Shown here: positions 1-7,369 of the stretch, in pieces | Layout: the number at the start of each line of letters is the position of its first letter | How positions within the stretch are numbered: position 1 is the stretch's first letter | NCBI GenBank assembly: GCA_015057605.1 | Contig: SVDX01000001.1 | Coordinates: 62,001-126,000 of the forward strand | Source of the DNA: Lachnospira sp. | GTDB lineage: Bacteria > Bacillota > Clostridia > Lachnospirales > Lachnospiraceae | Length of the DNA: 64,000 nucleotides | Direction: 5' to 3' | The notes under the pieces: generated by a model | What the model was told of the DNA's origin: nothing | The model's input: the letters and a program-made list of their open reading frames with translations, nothing else | Databases searched by the model: none | Made by a program: the position numbers and the translations under genes

Positions 1-1
1 T

Positions 2-613
2 GAGGTTATAGGCGCAAGCAGAACCGATGCCGGCGTACACGCAATGGGAAATGTAGCAGTATTTGATTCGATTAGCGAAATACCTGCACACGCATACGTC
101 TACATTTTAAATCAAAGACTTCCAAAAGACATTGTGATACGAGACTCAAAGGAAGTACCGTTAGATTTTCATCCAAGAAAATGCGAAACCATAAAGACAT
201 ATGAGTATAACATTTACAATGACACATTTCCTATGCCAACCAAGCGTTTAGGCACATATTTTTGTAGCAAAGAGCTTGATGTGGAGCAAATGAACATAGC
301 GGCAGCATATTTGATAGGCGAGCATGATTTTAAGAGCTTCTGTTGCGTTAGAACACAGGCAGAAAGCACCGTTAGAACCATTTATGATATAAAAGTAACA
401 AAAACAGATAAAACCATAACCATCCGCGTTAAAGGAAACGGATTTCTCTACAATATGGTGCGAATAATCGCAGGCACCCTTATAAAGGTTGGTAGCGGCC
501 AATATAAGCCAGAGCACGTAAAAGAAATGCTTGAAAAATGCGATAGAACAGTAGCGGGCCCGACAGCGCCGCCAGAGGGTCTCACCCTTGTGGAAATATA
601 CTATAAAATGTAG
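2..613 (+). CDS. truA: tRNA pseudouridine(38-40) synthase TruA, 5' end outside window
   Basis: The reading frame is open from the first bases and begins inside the TruA catalytic motif SRTDAGVHA, whose Asp is the nucleophile that isomerises U38-U40 in the anticodon arm of tRNAs. The rest matches the C-terminal half of the family (FLYNMVRIIAGTL near the end). The N-terminal third lies outside the window, so an ATG at 44 is internal and not the true start. It lies just upstream of rplM-rpsI, a common order in Firmicutes. Family identity is secure; the missing N-terminus cannot be judged. Confidence 0.96.
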   Translation, partial: EVIGASRTDAGVHAMGNVAVFDSISEIPAHAYVYILNQRLPKDIVIRDSKEVPLDFHPRKCETIKTYEYNIYNDTFPMPTKRLGTYFCSKELDVEQMNIAAAYLIGEHDFKSFCCVRTQAESTVRTIYDIKVTKTDKTITIRVKGNGFLYNMVRIIAGTLIKVGSGQYKPEHVKEMLEKCDRTVAGPTAPPEGLTLVEIYYKM

Positions 614-633
614 AAAAAACCTAAAAAAATCCC

Positions 634-662
634 TTGACATGTGGATAACATTATAATATAAT
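634..662 (+). promoter_or_regulatory. sigma-A promoter of rplM-rpsI
   Basis: A perfect TTGACA (634-639) and TATAAT (657-662) are separated by 17 bp. This is one of the best vegetative promoters in the window, as expected for ribosomal protein genes. Confidence 0.88.
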
Positions 663-685
663 AGTTAACTGTGACAGATTGGGAA

Positions 686-721
686 AAAATGTTTGAGCCA
701 AAGCCCCGGTTAGAACATTTT
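686..721 (+). promoter_or_regulatory. hairpin in the rplM leader (candidate L13 autoregulatory leader)
   Basis: AAAATGTT (686-693) pairs with AACATTTT (714-721). After one wobble and one mismatch the stem continues as AGCC/GGTT around an 8-nt loop. It sits in the untranslated leader between the promoter and the rplM ribosome binding site. Firmicutes have a described L13 leader family used for autogenous control; membership here is inferred from position and foldability only. Confidence 0.55.
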
Positions 722-765
722 AGCATAAATCATTAAGTAACATATTTAAATCAGGAGGTAAACCA

Positions 766-1194
766 ATGAATACATTCATGGCTAGTGAATCATCAATTGA
801 AAGAAAATGGTATGTAGTTGACGCTACAGGATATACATTAGGTCGTTTAGCATCTCAGGTTGCTAGCGTATTAAGAGGTAAGAACAAGCCTACTTATACA
901 CCACATATGGATTGTGGCGATTTCGTTATCGTAATCAACGCTGACAAGGTTAAAGTGTCAGGTAAGAAGATGGCACAAAAGATTTATTACAATCACTCAG
1001 ATTACGTAGGTGGTATGAGAGAAACAACACTTGCAGAAATGATGGCAAAGAAACCTGAAAGAGTAATTGAACTTGCTGTTAAGGGTATGCTTCCAAAAGG
1101 ACCTTTAGGAAGACAAATGTACACAAAGCTTAACGTATACGCTGGTGCAGAGCATCCACACGCTGCTCAAAAGCCAGAAGTATTAACATTTTAA
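766..1194 (+). CDS. rplM: 50S ribosomal protein L13
   Basis: This 142-residue protein has the normal bacterial L13 length and the family signatures [16 protein letters not shown] at the N-terminus and [17 protein letters not shown] near residue 105. L13 binds 23S rRNA early in large-subunit assembly. AGGAGG at 753-758 lies 7 nt before the chosen ATG; an in-frame ATG at 778 has no such site. It is the first gene of a two-gene operon with rpsI 24 bp downstream, driven by the promoter at 634. Confidence 0.98.
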   Translation: MNTFMASESSIERKWYVVDATGYTLGRLASQVASVLRGKNKPTYTPHMDCGDFVIVINADKVKVSGKKMAQKIYYNHSDYVGGMRETTLAEMMAKKPERVIELAVKGMLPKGPLGRQMYTKLNVYAGAEHPHAAQKPEVLTF

Positions 1195-1218
1195 TTAAAG
1201 GTATAGGAGGACAAAACA

Positions 1219-1626
1219 GTGGCTAAGAAGAGTAACGCAAAAGCAAAGTTCTACGGAACAGGTAGAAGAAAAAGCAGTATTGCAAGAGTATATTTAGTAC
1301 CTGGTACAGGTAACATTACAATAAACAAGAGAAGCATGGATGAGTACTTCGGTTTAGAAACATTAAAGGTTATCGTTCGTCAACCTTTAGTTGCTACAGA
1401 AACACTTGACAAGTACGATGTTCTTGTAAACGTTCACGGTGGTGGATTTACAGGACAGGCTGGTGCTATCAGACACGGTATCTCAAGAGCATTATTACAA
1501 GTAGATGCTGAATACCGTCCAACATTAAAGAAAGCTGGTTTCTTAACAAGAGATCCAAGAATGAAGGAAAGAAAGAAATACGGCTTAAAGGCTGCGAGAA
1601 GAGCACCACAGTTTTCAAAGAGATAA
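1219..1626 (+). CDS. rpsI: 30S ribosomal protein S9
   Basis: The protein has 135 residues with the S9 hallmarks [13 protein letters not shown] near the N-terminus, [19 protein letters not shown] in the middle and the basic C-terminal tail ending in SKR, which contacts the P-site tRNA in bacterial ribosomes. Translation starts at a GTG, placed by AGGAGG about 9 nt upstream (1206-1211). Its last codons and downstream terminator form the left copy of a 74-bp direct repeat, so the 3' end appears to be an integration target. Confidence 0.98.
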   Translation: MAKKSNAKAKFYGTGRRKSSIARVYLVPGTGNITINKRSMDEYFGLETLKVIVRQPLVATETLDKYDVLVNVHGGGFTGQAGAIRHGISRALLQVDAEYRPTLKKAGFLTRDPRMKERKKYGLKAARRAPQFSKR

Positions 1627-1688
1627 GAATTACTTGCGAATTGCAATATATGGAAAGAACTCCCAAGTTTACTTGTGGAGTTCTTTTT
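1615..1688 (+). repeat. left 74-bp direct repeat, candidate attL
   Basis: Begins TCAAAGAGATAAG (the Ser-Lys-Arg-stop end of rpsI) and runs through the terminator hairpin. It matches 3088-3161 at 73 of 74 positions. Confidence 0.88.
1654..1688 (+). terminator. rho-independent terminator of rplM-rpsI
   Basis: AAAGAACTCC (1654-1663) pairs with GGAGTTCTTT (1677-1686), ending in a T run. Confidence 0.88.
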
Positions 1689-1817
1689 ATATGTTGCAAT
1701 TCATTAGAATACAAGAAATGATGAGCAAGACACGAAGTGTCTGCGAATTGTTTCTTGTATTTTTACAGACATATGCCATAATATAAAAAAATTATACCCC
1801 TCAAGAAAGGTAAAACT

Positions 1818-2016
1818 ATGTTAATCCATAAAGGAACAAAAGAAATCCATACGAATAGATTATTACTTAGAAAATATAGAATATCAGATGCAAGGTATAA
1901 TTCCATTTTTGGAACAAAGGCATTACAACGAAGGAAGACTTAAGGAATATTATTTGTACCATGACGGAACATATTTGGATGCGTTGCTATATGGAATTAT
2001 TAATGAAAATAATTAA
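1818..2016 (+). pseudogene. GNAT-family N-acetyltransferase remnant (RimJ/RimL type)
   Basis: From the ATG at 1818 the frame encodes a typical GNAT N-terminus (NRLLLRKYRISDA, the ETxRLxLR strand of RimJ/RimL-like enzymes), then a stop at 1943. Another frame continues with HYNEGRLKEYYLYHDGTY and DALLYGIIN, which matches the family's C-terminal strand. The central acetyl-CoA-binding region (about 100 residues) is absent. So the gene suffered an internal deletion and a frameshift. It lies inside the rpsI-flanking repeats and is probably old cargo. Confidence 0.72.
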
Positions 2017-2042
2017 AAAGAATCTCCTGTAGATATGCTCTG

Positions 2043-2080
2043 AACGGTGTTAATTGTTGCACCGTTATATTTATTTTTGT
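2043..2080 (+). terminator. terminator after the acetyltransferase remnant
   Basis: AACGGTG (2043-2049) pairs with CACCGTT (2060-2066), followed by a T-rich tail. Confidence 0.65.
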
Positions 2081-2143
2081 TGATATGTATGGTATAATTT
2101 TATGATGAATTTGAAAATTTTGCGTTGTACAAGGGGTGTTTAT

Positions 2144-2932
2144 ATGGATTTAAAAGACTTTTACTTCCAAAACATTAAAAATGACGAATACCATTATCGT
2201 TTCATGGAATCTGTAAAAGATGTCAACAAAGTATACAATATATTTACAGGGTACGAAGAAGTAAACGATTTTGATTTTGAGATATTTGATGTTGAAGAAG
2301 CAATATTGAAGTTTAGAGAATTATGCCAACCCGAAGTTGCCTTTGATAGTGAGAAAAAGTGTTGGTTTTACCTTATAACATATTATCTGCATAAGGTTGG
2401 CTATGAAATAAAGGAGTTTCCTCGGTTGTTAGCAAGACCACCAGTAGAACCTGGCGAATTTACTTATGGAGATATACGGAACAGAATCATCGCTCAAGGC
2501 GGCGACGATAACGGCACCGTTCGTTATGCTACCCGAAGAACATTTGTAGCCAGTCTTACTTTTGAACTCAAATCTAACCATATTGAAATAACGGATTCTA
2601 TTAATCAAAAGTTTATTGAAATATCCAATCGTCAATCATCATTTAACAATATGAGTATAGATGAGAAACTTGCCGAGATAGCCAACCTTATTGAAAACAT
2701 GTTGAAGAAAGACGGCAAGTTCCTTACCATAGATTATTCGTTGGTATGTTTTGATTATATCAACGAGGAAACAGTTAAGGGGTATCGGCATAAGCTTCAA
2801 TGTTTTAGACACTCATCTGACGAGTCCATTCAGGAACGGGCATCCTATTCTGATGAACAAAAGTCATTTCTTATTGACTATGGTTTAGTAATAATCAAAG
2901 CAATTCACGATGTATTAAAAATGGCAGAATAA
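2144..2932 (+). CDS. unknown protein, only intact cargo of the rpsI element
   Basis: The 262-residue protein has no signal peptide or membrane segment and looks cytoplasmic. Residues 1-100 are acidic and mixed alpha/beta; residues 155-260 look strongly helical (KLAEIANLIENMLKK, then YRHKLQCFRHSSDE and a final helix FLIDYGLVIIKAIHDVL). I do not recognise the family. The start at 2144 is preferred over 2102 because AAGGGGTG lies 7 nt before it; TATAAT at 2093-2098 is a possible -10. It stands alone between two terminators and is the only undamaged gene in the repeat-bounded insert. An anti-phage or selfish role is possible by position but not shown by any motif. Confidence 0.75.
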   Translation: MDLKDFYFQNIKNDEYHYRFMESVKDVNKVYNIFTGYEEVNDFDFEIFDVEEAILKFRELCQPEVAFDSEKKCWFYLITYYLHKVGYEIKEFPRLLARPPVEPGEFTYGDIRNRIIAQGGDDNGTVRYATRRTFVASLTFELKSNHIEITDSINQKFIEISNRQSSFNNMSIDEKLAEIANLIENMLKKDGKFLTIDYSLVCFDYINEETVKGYRHKLQCFRHSSDESIQERASYSDEQKSFLIDYGLVIIKAIHDVLKMAE

Positions 2933-2938
2933 CATTCT

Positions 2939-3075
2939 TTGGTGCAAAAATCTTGGTGCAAATTTGGTGCAACATTTTATGAAACGACATAAACTTTTTG
3001 CAACGATATTCAATTTTGGCAAAACAAAACTGCACAATATAAACGATTTTCAACGATATTACACGATATAAACGG
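2939..3075 (+). repeat. clustered short direct repeats next to the candidate attR
   Basis: TTGGTGCAA occurs three times (2939, 2953, 2964). CAACGATATT occurs at 3001 and 3051, with related ACGATATAAACG-like copies at 3037-3046 and 3062-3073. Such arrays beside an attachment site resemble arm-type integrase binding sites. This is the content of the 155-bp gap before the right repeat; no gene is seen. Confidence 0.6.
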
Positions 3076-3087
3076 TACACCGAAAAC

Positions 3088-3161
3088 TCAAAGAGATAGG
3101 AATTACTTGCGAATTGCAATATATGGAAAGAACTCCCAAGTTTACTTGTGGAGTTCTTTTT
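3088..3161 (+). repeat. right 74-bp direct repeat, candidate attR
   Basis: Near-identical copy of 1615-1688; the only mismatch (A to G at 3099) changes the embedded rpsI stop from TAA to TAG. It includes a second complete copy of the terminator hairpin (3127-3161). Confidence 0.88.
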
Positions 3162-3180
3162 CTGTGTTCCAAGTAATTAT

Positions 3181-3208
3181 TTGCAATGCAAGAAATTGAT
3201 GTTATAAT
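3181..3208 (+). promoter_or_regulatory. promoter for the gene at 3239
   Basis: TTGCAA (3181-3186), 16-bp spacer and TATAAT (3203-3208). Confidence 0.6.
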
Positions 3209-3238
3209 AGCTACAAAAGAGCCACGAATTATTGTAAG

Positions 3239-3904
3239 ATGGAAAAGGAATGTGTATGTAATATGATTAGTGATATCTGGGATTGCAAAGCTATTAATGA
3301 TATAGTATATAGTATTGAAGGGAAACATATTCAGTTATTTGAGCAATATTCCTGTGCGGTAGTAAGAAAAGAATTTGCAAAAGACGTTAAACTTATGCAC
3401 CGAGGATATTATTGTCCTAGTTTGATATCTGATGTTATCTCAGGGAATGTAGAAAGAGGTAAAATTGTTAAAGAAAAAAGTACAAAAGGTAAAATAGATT
3501 TCATTTACGGATTTAATGCACTTAACCAATTGATTACGATTGAAGGCAATTCCTCCAAGGAATTTATAATGAGAGACAAGAACAAAGAAATAGGTATTAT
3601 GTTTAATGATTTTGGAATTGAAGGCATCAGTGAATGTATATATGATGATAATAAATTGCAAATGTATGCTTATTATGATTATCTTGCACATGAGGGCGTG
3701 TTGAATTGTGAGTTAGAAAGATATACCTATTTGCCAGAAAAACTGATAGTAGACCTTAGTTTTTATTCTTGTCCCAATAACAAGTTAATAAGCAATGATA
3801 GATATGTATTTGAGATAAAAGATGGATACTTATGCAATTATTCTGTGATAAATGCAAATAAAGACAAGAAATATAATGTTATGATTAAGCGTAGTATACA
3901 ATGA
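3239..3904 (+). CDS. hypothetical protein, 221 residues
   Basis: I do not recognise this family. The product is cytoplasmic by appearance (no signal peptide or membrane helix), rich in Tyr, Ile, Asn and Lys, with alternating beta-strand-like segments (IDFIYGFNALNQLITIEGN, EKLIVDLSFYSC). The start is uncertain: the ATG at 3239 has no good ribosome binding site and an in-frame ATG at 3263 follows AAAAGGA with a rather long spacing. It has its own promoter immediately after the candidate attR. Its single-gene layout suggests accessory DNA. Confidence 0.72.
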   Translation: MEKECVCNMISDIWDCKAINDIVYSIEGKHIQLFEQYSCAVVRKEFAKDVKLMHRGYYCPSLISDVISGNVERGKIVKEKSTKGKIDFIYGFNALNQLITIEGNSSKEFIMRDKNKEIGIMFNDFGIEGISECIYDDNKLQMYAYYDYLAHEGVLNCELERYTYLPEKLIVDLSFYSCPNNKLISNDRYVFEIKDGYLCNYSVINANKDKKYNVMIKRSIQ

Positions 3905-3993
3905 TTATAATGACAAAATATAAAATATCTTGCGTATTACTATATTTCTAAAGAGGTATTAGAGGACATGCATGACATTAAGGAGAGAATAGA

Positions 3994-4398
3994 ATGAAGA
4001 AAAAAATAATACTCTTGATACTTATTTCACTCTCTATATCTGGACTTATATTTGCATATAGCAAAGGTATGTTACCTGGTATGTATGATAAGTATAGTGA
4101 CAAACGACCATATGATTACCTAGGCAGTGTGTGGAAATGTGAAGAATTGCAAATAGAATTTGAAGTGCCTAAAGATTTTATAGAAGATAAAGATGCCAAG
4201 CTATATGGTACGATGATTAAGAATAATGAAGAAGTAACTATATTTATTGTATTTCAACGTTTCGGAAGTAAGCGTGTGCTAATATATACTGAAGAAAATG
4301 GAGAGAATGAGAGAATACTAGAAGGAATATGTGAGTTTGATGATGAGCAATTCATAATACAATCGGAAAAAGAAATAGTATTTAATAGGATAAAATAA
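3994..4398 (+). CDS. small secreted or membrane-anchored protein, unknown function
   Basis: The 134-residue product starts with a clear signal sequence (MKKKIILLILISLSISGLI, charged then hydrophobic, residues 1-22) and no lipobox cysteine, so it is either exported or held by an N-terminal anchor. The mature part is acidic and probably beta-rich (ELQIEFEVPKDF, EVTIFIVFQRFG). The ribosome binding site AAGGAGAG lies about 7 nt before the ATG. It sits alone between the unknown gene upstream and an ABC-ATPase fragment downstream. No family was recognised. Confidence 0.72.
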   Translation: MKKKIILLILISLSISGLIFAYSKGMLPGMYDKYSDKRPYDYLGSVWKCEELQIEFEVPKDFIEDKDAKLYGTMIKNNEEVTIFIVFQRFGSKRVLIYTEENGENERILEGICEFDDEQFIIQSEKEIVFNRIK

Positions 4399-4429
4399 TG
4401 ATATTTATCTAAGAACAGTAGCTATAGAT

Positions 4430-4757
4430 TGGTGCCATTTTAAGGATATCGAATTTGCCTACAATGGCAAAGGGAAAATATTTGACAAAAAATCTTATTC
4501 CTTTGCAACTAGATACCATAATGAACAACAGAGGTACCAACCTTTCAGGAGGCCAGCGACAACGAATCGCCATAGCAAGAGCTATCATAAAAAATGCTCC
4601 GATAATTCTTATGGATGAGGCTACATCTGCTCTTGATAATGAGTCAGAACAGATGATAGCAGATGCAATTAGCAGATTGAGAAATCAAAAAACAGTTCTT
4701 ATGATTGCTCATAGAAAGGCAACAATACAATTGGCGGATAGTGTGGTAGAATGTTGA
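4430..4757 (+). pseudogene. ABC transporter ATPase remnant
   Basis: One frame at 4430-4490 gives [15 protein letters not shown], the first strand of an exporter-type nucleotide-binding domain. A second frame then encodes the signature [14 protein letters not shown], Walker [12 protein letters not shown] and the H-loop IAHR. The Walker A region and the entire membrane domain are missing, so an internal deletion and a frame change joined the two ends. The 100-residue readable piece cannot be a working transporter. A stop follows the H-loop directly. Confidence 0.8.
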
Positions 4758-4868
4758 TTTTAGTGATTAAAAATAGCGGTGCGTATAGAATCTTAGCAAT
4801 TTAGGAACAGCGCCCCCTTACAATAGTTTTTATAATATAATTACCACGTGGAACGGAAGGTGATGGTT

Positions 4869-5741
4869 ATGAATCAGGTCTTGCGCTATATAGAAGAGCA
4901 CTTAGAAGAACCGCTAGACATTAAAAAAATAGCAAAAGTGGCGGGATATTCTGAATATCATTTCATTCGTATATTCAAGGAGCGTACCAATGAGACGGTT
5001 ATGGAATATGTATGTAGGCGACGACTTATAAAATCCTGCGAAGATATTTTGGCAGGAATGCGTATTATTGACGTTGCTCTAAAATATGAATGGAAGTCGC
5101 ACAGTGCTTTTTCTAAGTCTTTTAATAGAGAATTTGGTTTTTCGCCATCGCTTCTTAGAACAATGAAATTGGAACTTGATTGTATAGGAGGTAATTATAT
5201 GAATCAAATTTTTTTGAACACTACCAAGGTAGGTATGTCTAAGGAAGAATTATTAGCAATATTAAAAGAGACTCTGACTAAAAATGCTATTGTAATAAAC
5301 GAAACAACTGTAAATGATATTTATAAGATAGCATGTAGGGCTTATGAAGGTCAGAAAAGATATTCTGGCGAAGAATATGTGACACATCCAATAAATGTGG
5401 CAATATTGTTAGCTGAATTAGGTGCGGATAGTGATACAATTTTAGCTGGAATGTTTTGCGACGTGTCAACTAAGGGTAATAATAATAATCTGGAAAATGA
5501 TTTGCCGGAAAATGTATGGAATATTGTAAAGCAGCTTGATGCAAGAGAATCAAATGAAGCCATTCTAATAAAGCTTGCAGAAAGACTCCATAATATGCGA
5601 ACAATAGATTTTATAGATGAAAGTAAAAAGGCAATTAAGGCAAAGGAAACTATTGATATTTATATGCCACTAGCAAGAAAGATAAATAATCAAAAGTTAA
5701 CAGATGAACTTAATGATTTGGCATTTAGATACAATGTTTAA
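4869..5741 (+). CDS. AraC-type regulator fused to a degenerate RelA/SpoT-like HD domain
   Basis: Residues 1-100 form a complete AraC/XylS double helix-turn-helix (VAGYSEYHFIRIFKE; second helix ending FNREFGFSPS). Residues 147-290 match the HD domain of RelA/SpoT (p)ppGpp hydrolases (YSGEEYVTHPINVAILLAEL; LIKLAERLHNMRT). Of the metal ligands, the first His (173) is kept. The HD pair has become Cys197-Asp198, the Asp of ADRLHN is Glu, and the catalytic ED is absent, so hydrolysis is unlikely. The start at 4869 follows GGAAGG by 8 nt; a GTG at 4848 is in frame but lacks a site. AGGAGGT at 5187 precedes an in-frame ATG at 5199 (Met111), so the HD part may also be made alone. It could be a nucleotide-sensing regulator. 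Confidence 0.85.
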   Translation: MNQVLRYIEEHLEEPLDIKKIAKVAGYSEYHFIRIFKERTNETVMEYVCRRRLIKSCEDILAGMRIIDVALKYEWKSHSAFSKSFNREFGFSPSLLRTMKLELDCIGGNYMNQIFLNTTKVGMSKEELLAILKETLTKNAIVINETTVNDIYKIACRAYEGQKRYSGEEYVTHPINVAILLAELGADSDTILAGMFCDVSTKGNNNNLENDLPENVWNIVKQLDARESNEAILIKLAERLHNMRTIDFIDESKKAIKAKETIDIYMPLARKINNQKLTDELNDLAFRYNV

Positions 5742-5748
5742 AAATTCA

Positions 5749-5786
5749 CCCCTGTAGAAAAAATATCTACAGGGGCAAAATTTTTT
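5749..5786 (+). terminator. bidirectional terminator between convergent genes
   Basis: CCCCTGTAGA (5749-5758) pairs with TCTACAGGGG (5766-5775); T tract on one side, A-rich on the other. Confidence 0.88.
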
Positions 5787-5788
5787 CT

Positions 5789-6130
5789 TTATCCATACAT
5801 AGCCTCTCTAAGCGGTCTCTCAAAATCAATCTCCCCGCCTATTTTCTTAGCAAGTTCCTTAGCATACTCCTTAATTTCCTCTAAGAAAACCTTTTCACGT
5901 TTTTTAGAACGTCTTCCTTTAGCTTCAAAAATTACTTCACTTATATATGCATCATAACTGATTGCAAAGTCCTCAGGGTCGCGATATGGGAAGAAATTAA
6001 CGCTTAGCTCATATTTAATCGTTCCAGCATCAGAAGTGGCCGTAAGAGCCACTACAGCGCCTTTACGTGGCACATCATTGTAAATACATTTACCATTAAA
6101 ATATTGTTTGTATACATCAATAACCTTCAT
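5789..6130 (-). CDS. conserved hypothetical protein, 113 residues
   Basis: This small soluble protein has a beta-rich N-terminal half (VALTATSDAGTIKYELSVNF) and a basic helical C-terminal half (FEAKGRRSKKREKVFLEEIKE). It has no signal peptide. It follows upp in the same direction with a 17-bp gap and a strong GGAGG site, so the two are probably co-transcribed and may be functionally linked to pyrimidine salvage, though nothing in the sequence shows an activity. I do not recognise a named family. Confidence 0.75.
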   Translation of the reverse strand: MKVIDVYKQYFNGKCIYNDVPRKGAVVALTATSDAGTIKYELSVNFFPYRDPEDFAISYDAYISEVIFEAKGRRSKKREKVFLEEIKEYAKELAKKIGGEIDFERPLREAMYG

Positions 6131-6147
6131 AAAAACCTCCTCGTTTC

Positions 6148-6789
6148 CTATTTAGTTCCAAATATTCTATCGCCTGCATCACCAAGACCCGGTACAATGT
6201 AGGCTTTTTCATTTAAGCCATTATCTAAGTTGCCTACATATATTTTGATGTCAGGATGAGCTGTGGCTAACTTTTCTAAGCCTTCTGGTGCGGCTATTAC
6301 ACAAAGAAATGTGATATCCTTTCCACCATATTTTTTGATAAAATCAATTGCTGCGATGGCAGAGCCACCGGTTGCAAGCATAGGGTCTACTACAAATATT
6401 TTTCGTTGGTCTATAGCTGAAGGAAGCTTGCAGTAGTACTCATGGGGTTCAAATGTTTCTTCGTCTCTGTATAAACCAATATGACCAACCTTGGCAGTAG
6501 GCATAAGCTTTAAAAGACCATTTACAAGACCAAGTCCTGCGCGCAAAATTGGCACAATAGCCTGCTTTTTACCAGCTATAACAGGGCAGGTTGCAGTCTC
6601 TAAAGGTGTTTCAACTTCAATATATTCTAAGTCTAATTCTCGTAATGCTTCGTAGCCAATCAGCATCGAAAGCTCCTCGACGATTGTACGAAATTCATTA
6701 GTTCCAGTCTCCTTATTGCGAAGCATAGTTATTTTATGCTTGATAAGGGGATGGTCGCAAATAGTGATATTTTCATTTCCGTTATACAT
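6148..6789 (-). CDS. upp: uracil phosphoribosyltransferase
   Basis: The enzyme converts uracil and PRPP to UMP in the cytosol. The 213-residue length is standard. The PRPP-binding loop [17 protein letters not shown] is intact, as are the N-terminal [14 protein letters not shown] and the C-terminal [13 protein letters not shown] typical of Upp. An AAAGGA site lies upstream on the minus strand. It is divergent from the GntR gene at 6962 and followed by the 113-residue protein. No attenuator-like structure was seen in the short leader. Confidence 0.97.
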   Translation of the reverse strand: MYNGNENITICDHPLIKHKITMLRNKETGTNEFRTIVEELSMLIGYEALRELDLEYIEVETPLETATCPVIAGKKQAIVPILRAGLGLVNGLLKLMPTAKVGHIGLYRDEETFEPHEYYCKLPSAIDQRKIFVVDPMLATGGSAIAAIDFIKKYGGKDITFLCVIAAPEGLEKLATAHPDIKIYVGNLDNGLNEKAYIVPGLGDAGDRIFGTK

Positions 6790-6875
6790 AAAAACACGTC
6801 CTTTCTGCCTTATATTTTAGTGCCATTCATAACAAATTTCAAGTATTTGAAAAAAATTTAAAATAAACACCATAT

Positions 6876-6912
6876 AACAGTTGACAACAGTTATAAACTG
6901 TTATATACTGTT
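6876..6912 (+). promoter_or_regulatory. promoter with nested palindromic operator for the GntR-ABC operon
   Basis: TTGACA (6881-6886), 17-bp spacer, TATACT (6904-6909). AACAGTT(6886)/AACTGTT(6896) form an inverted repeat filling the spacer. An outer pair, AACAGTT (6876) and TACTGTT (6906), shares exactly the same centre at 6894. This is a probable autoregulatory site for the YtrA-type repressor just downstream. Confidence 0.75.
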
Positions 6913-6961
6913 TATAGACGTAAAACTTGCAAGTACGTTTTGATTAGGAGGATGTTAACAT

Positions 6962-7339
6962 ATGAATTTAATAATCAACAACTCATCTATGACTCCTATT
7001 TATGAGCAGATAGTGGTCCAGATGAAAAATCAGATAATATCCGGTAAGCTCAAATCGGATGAAATGCTTCCATCGGTAAGAACCTTGTCGAAGGATTTAA
7101 GAATTAGTGCACTTACGGTAAAAAAAGCCTATGATGCCTTAGAACAGGAGGGCTATATTGTAACTGTACATGGTAAAGGCAGCTTTGTTGCTGATATTAA
7201 TCCTAATATTGCTAAGGAAGAAAAACAAAAAGAAGTTGAAAAGCTTTTTGAACAGGGTGTAAGAAAAGCAGTGGAATGTGGTATGTCAAAGGACGAGACG
7301 AAGGAATTGTTCGAGCTTGTACTATCAGACTTTTCATAA
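6962..7339 (+). CDS. GntR-family transcriptional regulator, YtrA subfamily
   Basis: At 125 residues it is short for GntR proteins, as expected of the YtrA subfamily. A winged HTH (residues 8-75; LPSVRTLSKDLRISALTVKK, then EQEGYIVTVHGKGSFV) is followed by a short helical dimerisation tail without an effector domain. AGGAGG lies upstream of the ATG. It heads a three-gene operon with an ABC ATPase and an ABC-2 permease, the usual arrangement of YtrA repressors that control their own transporter. The nested palindrome over its promoter is the likely operator. Confidence 0.92.
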   Translation: MNLIINNSSMTPIYEQIVVQMKNQIISGKLKSDEMLPSVRTLSKDLRISALTVKKAYDALEQEGYIVTVHGKGSFVADINPNIAKEEKQKEVEKLFEQGVRKAVECGMSKDETKELFELVLSDFS

Positions 7340-7369
7340 AAATTACAATTGAATTTTGGAGGAATAAAT

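Larger units (their letters stand above)
1615..3161 (+). mobile_element. small integrated element at the rpsI 3' end (attL to attR)
   Basis: A 74-bp sequence at 1615-1688 recurs at 3088-3161 with a single mismatch. The repeat covers the last three sense codons and stop of rpsI plus its terminator. The single difference turns TAA into TAG, so either copy would complete rpsI. Between them lie a broken GNAT gene, one intact gene and short direct repeats near the right end. No integrase is present, which resembles a cis-mobilisable element or deletion remnant of a larger integrative element. Known ICEs of Firmicutes use rpsI as a target; the assignment here is inference from the repeat. Confidence 0.7.

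Noticed and set aside
2144..2932. HEPN-type RNase motif in the C-terminal helices
   Set aside because: Arg and His residues are present (Arg215, Arg222-His223) but the spacing does not fit the Rx4-6H rule, so I do not assign a nuclease.
4430..4757. Functional ABC transporter ATPase
   Set aside because: Walker A and the membrane domain are missing and the frame is broken, so it is a remnant.
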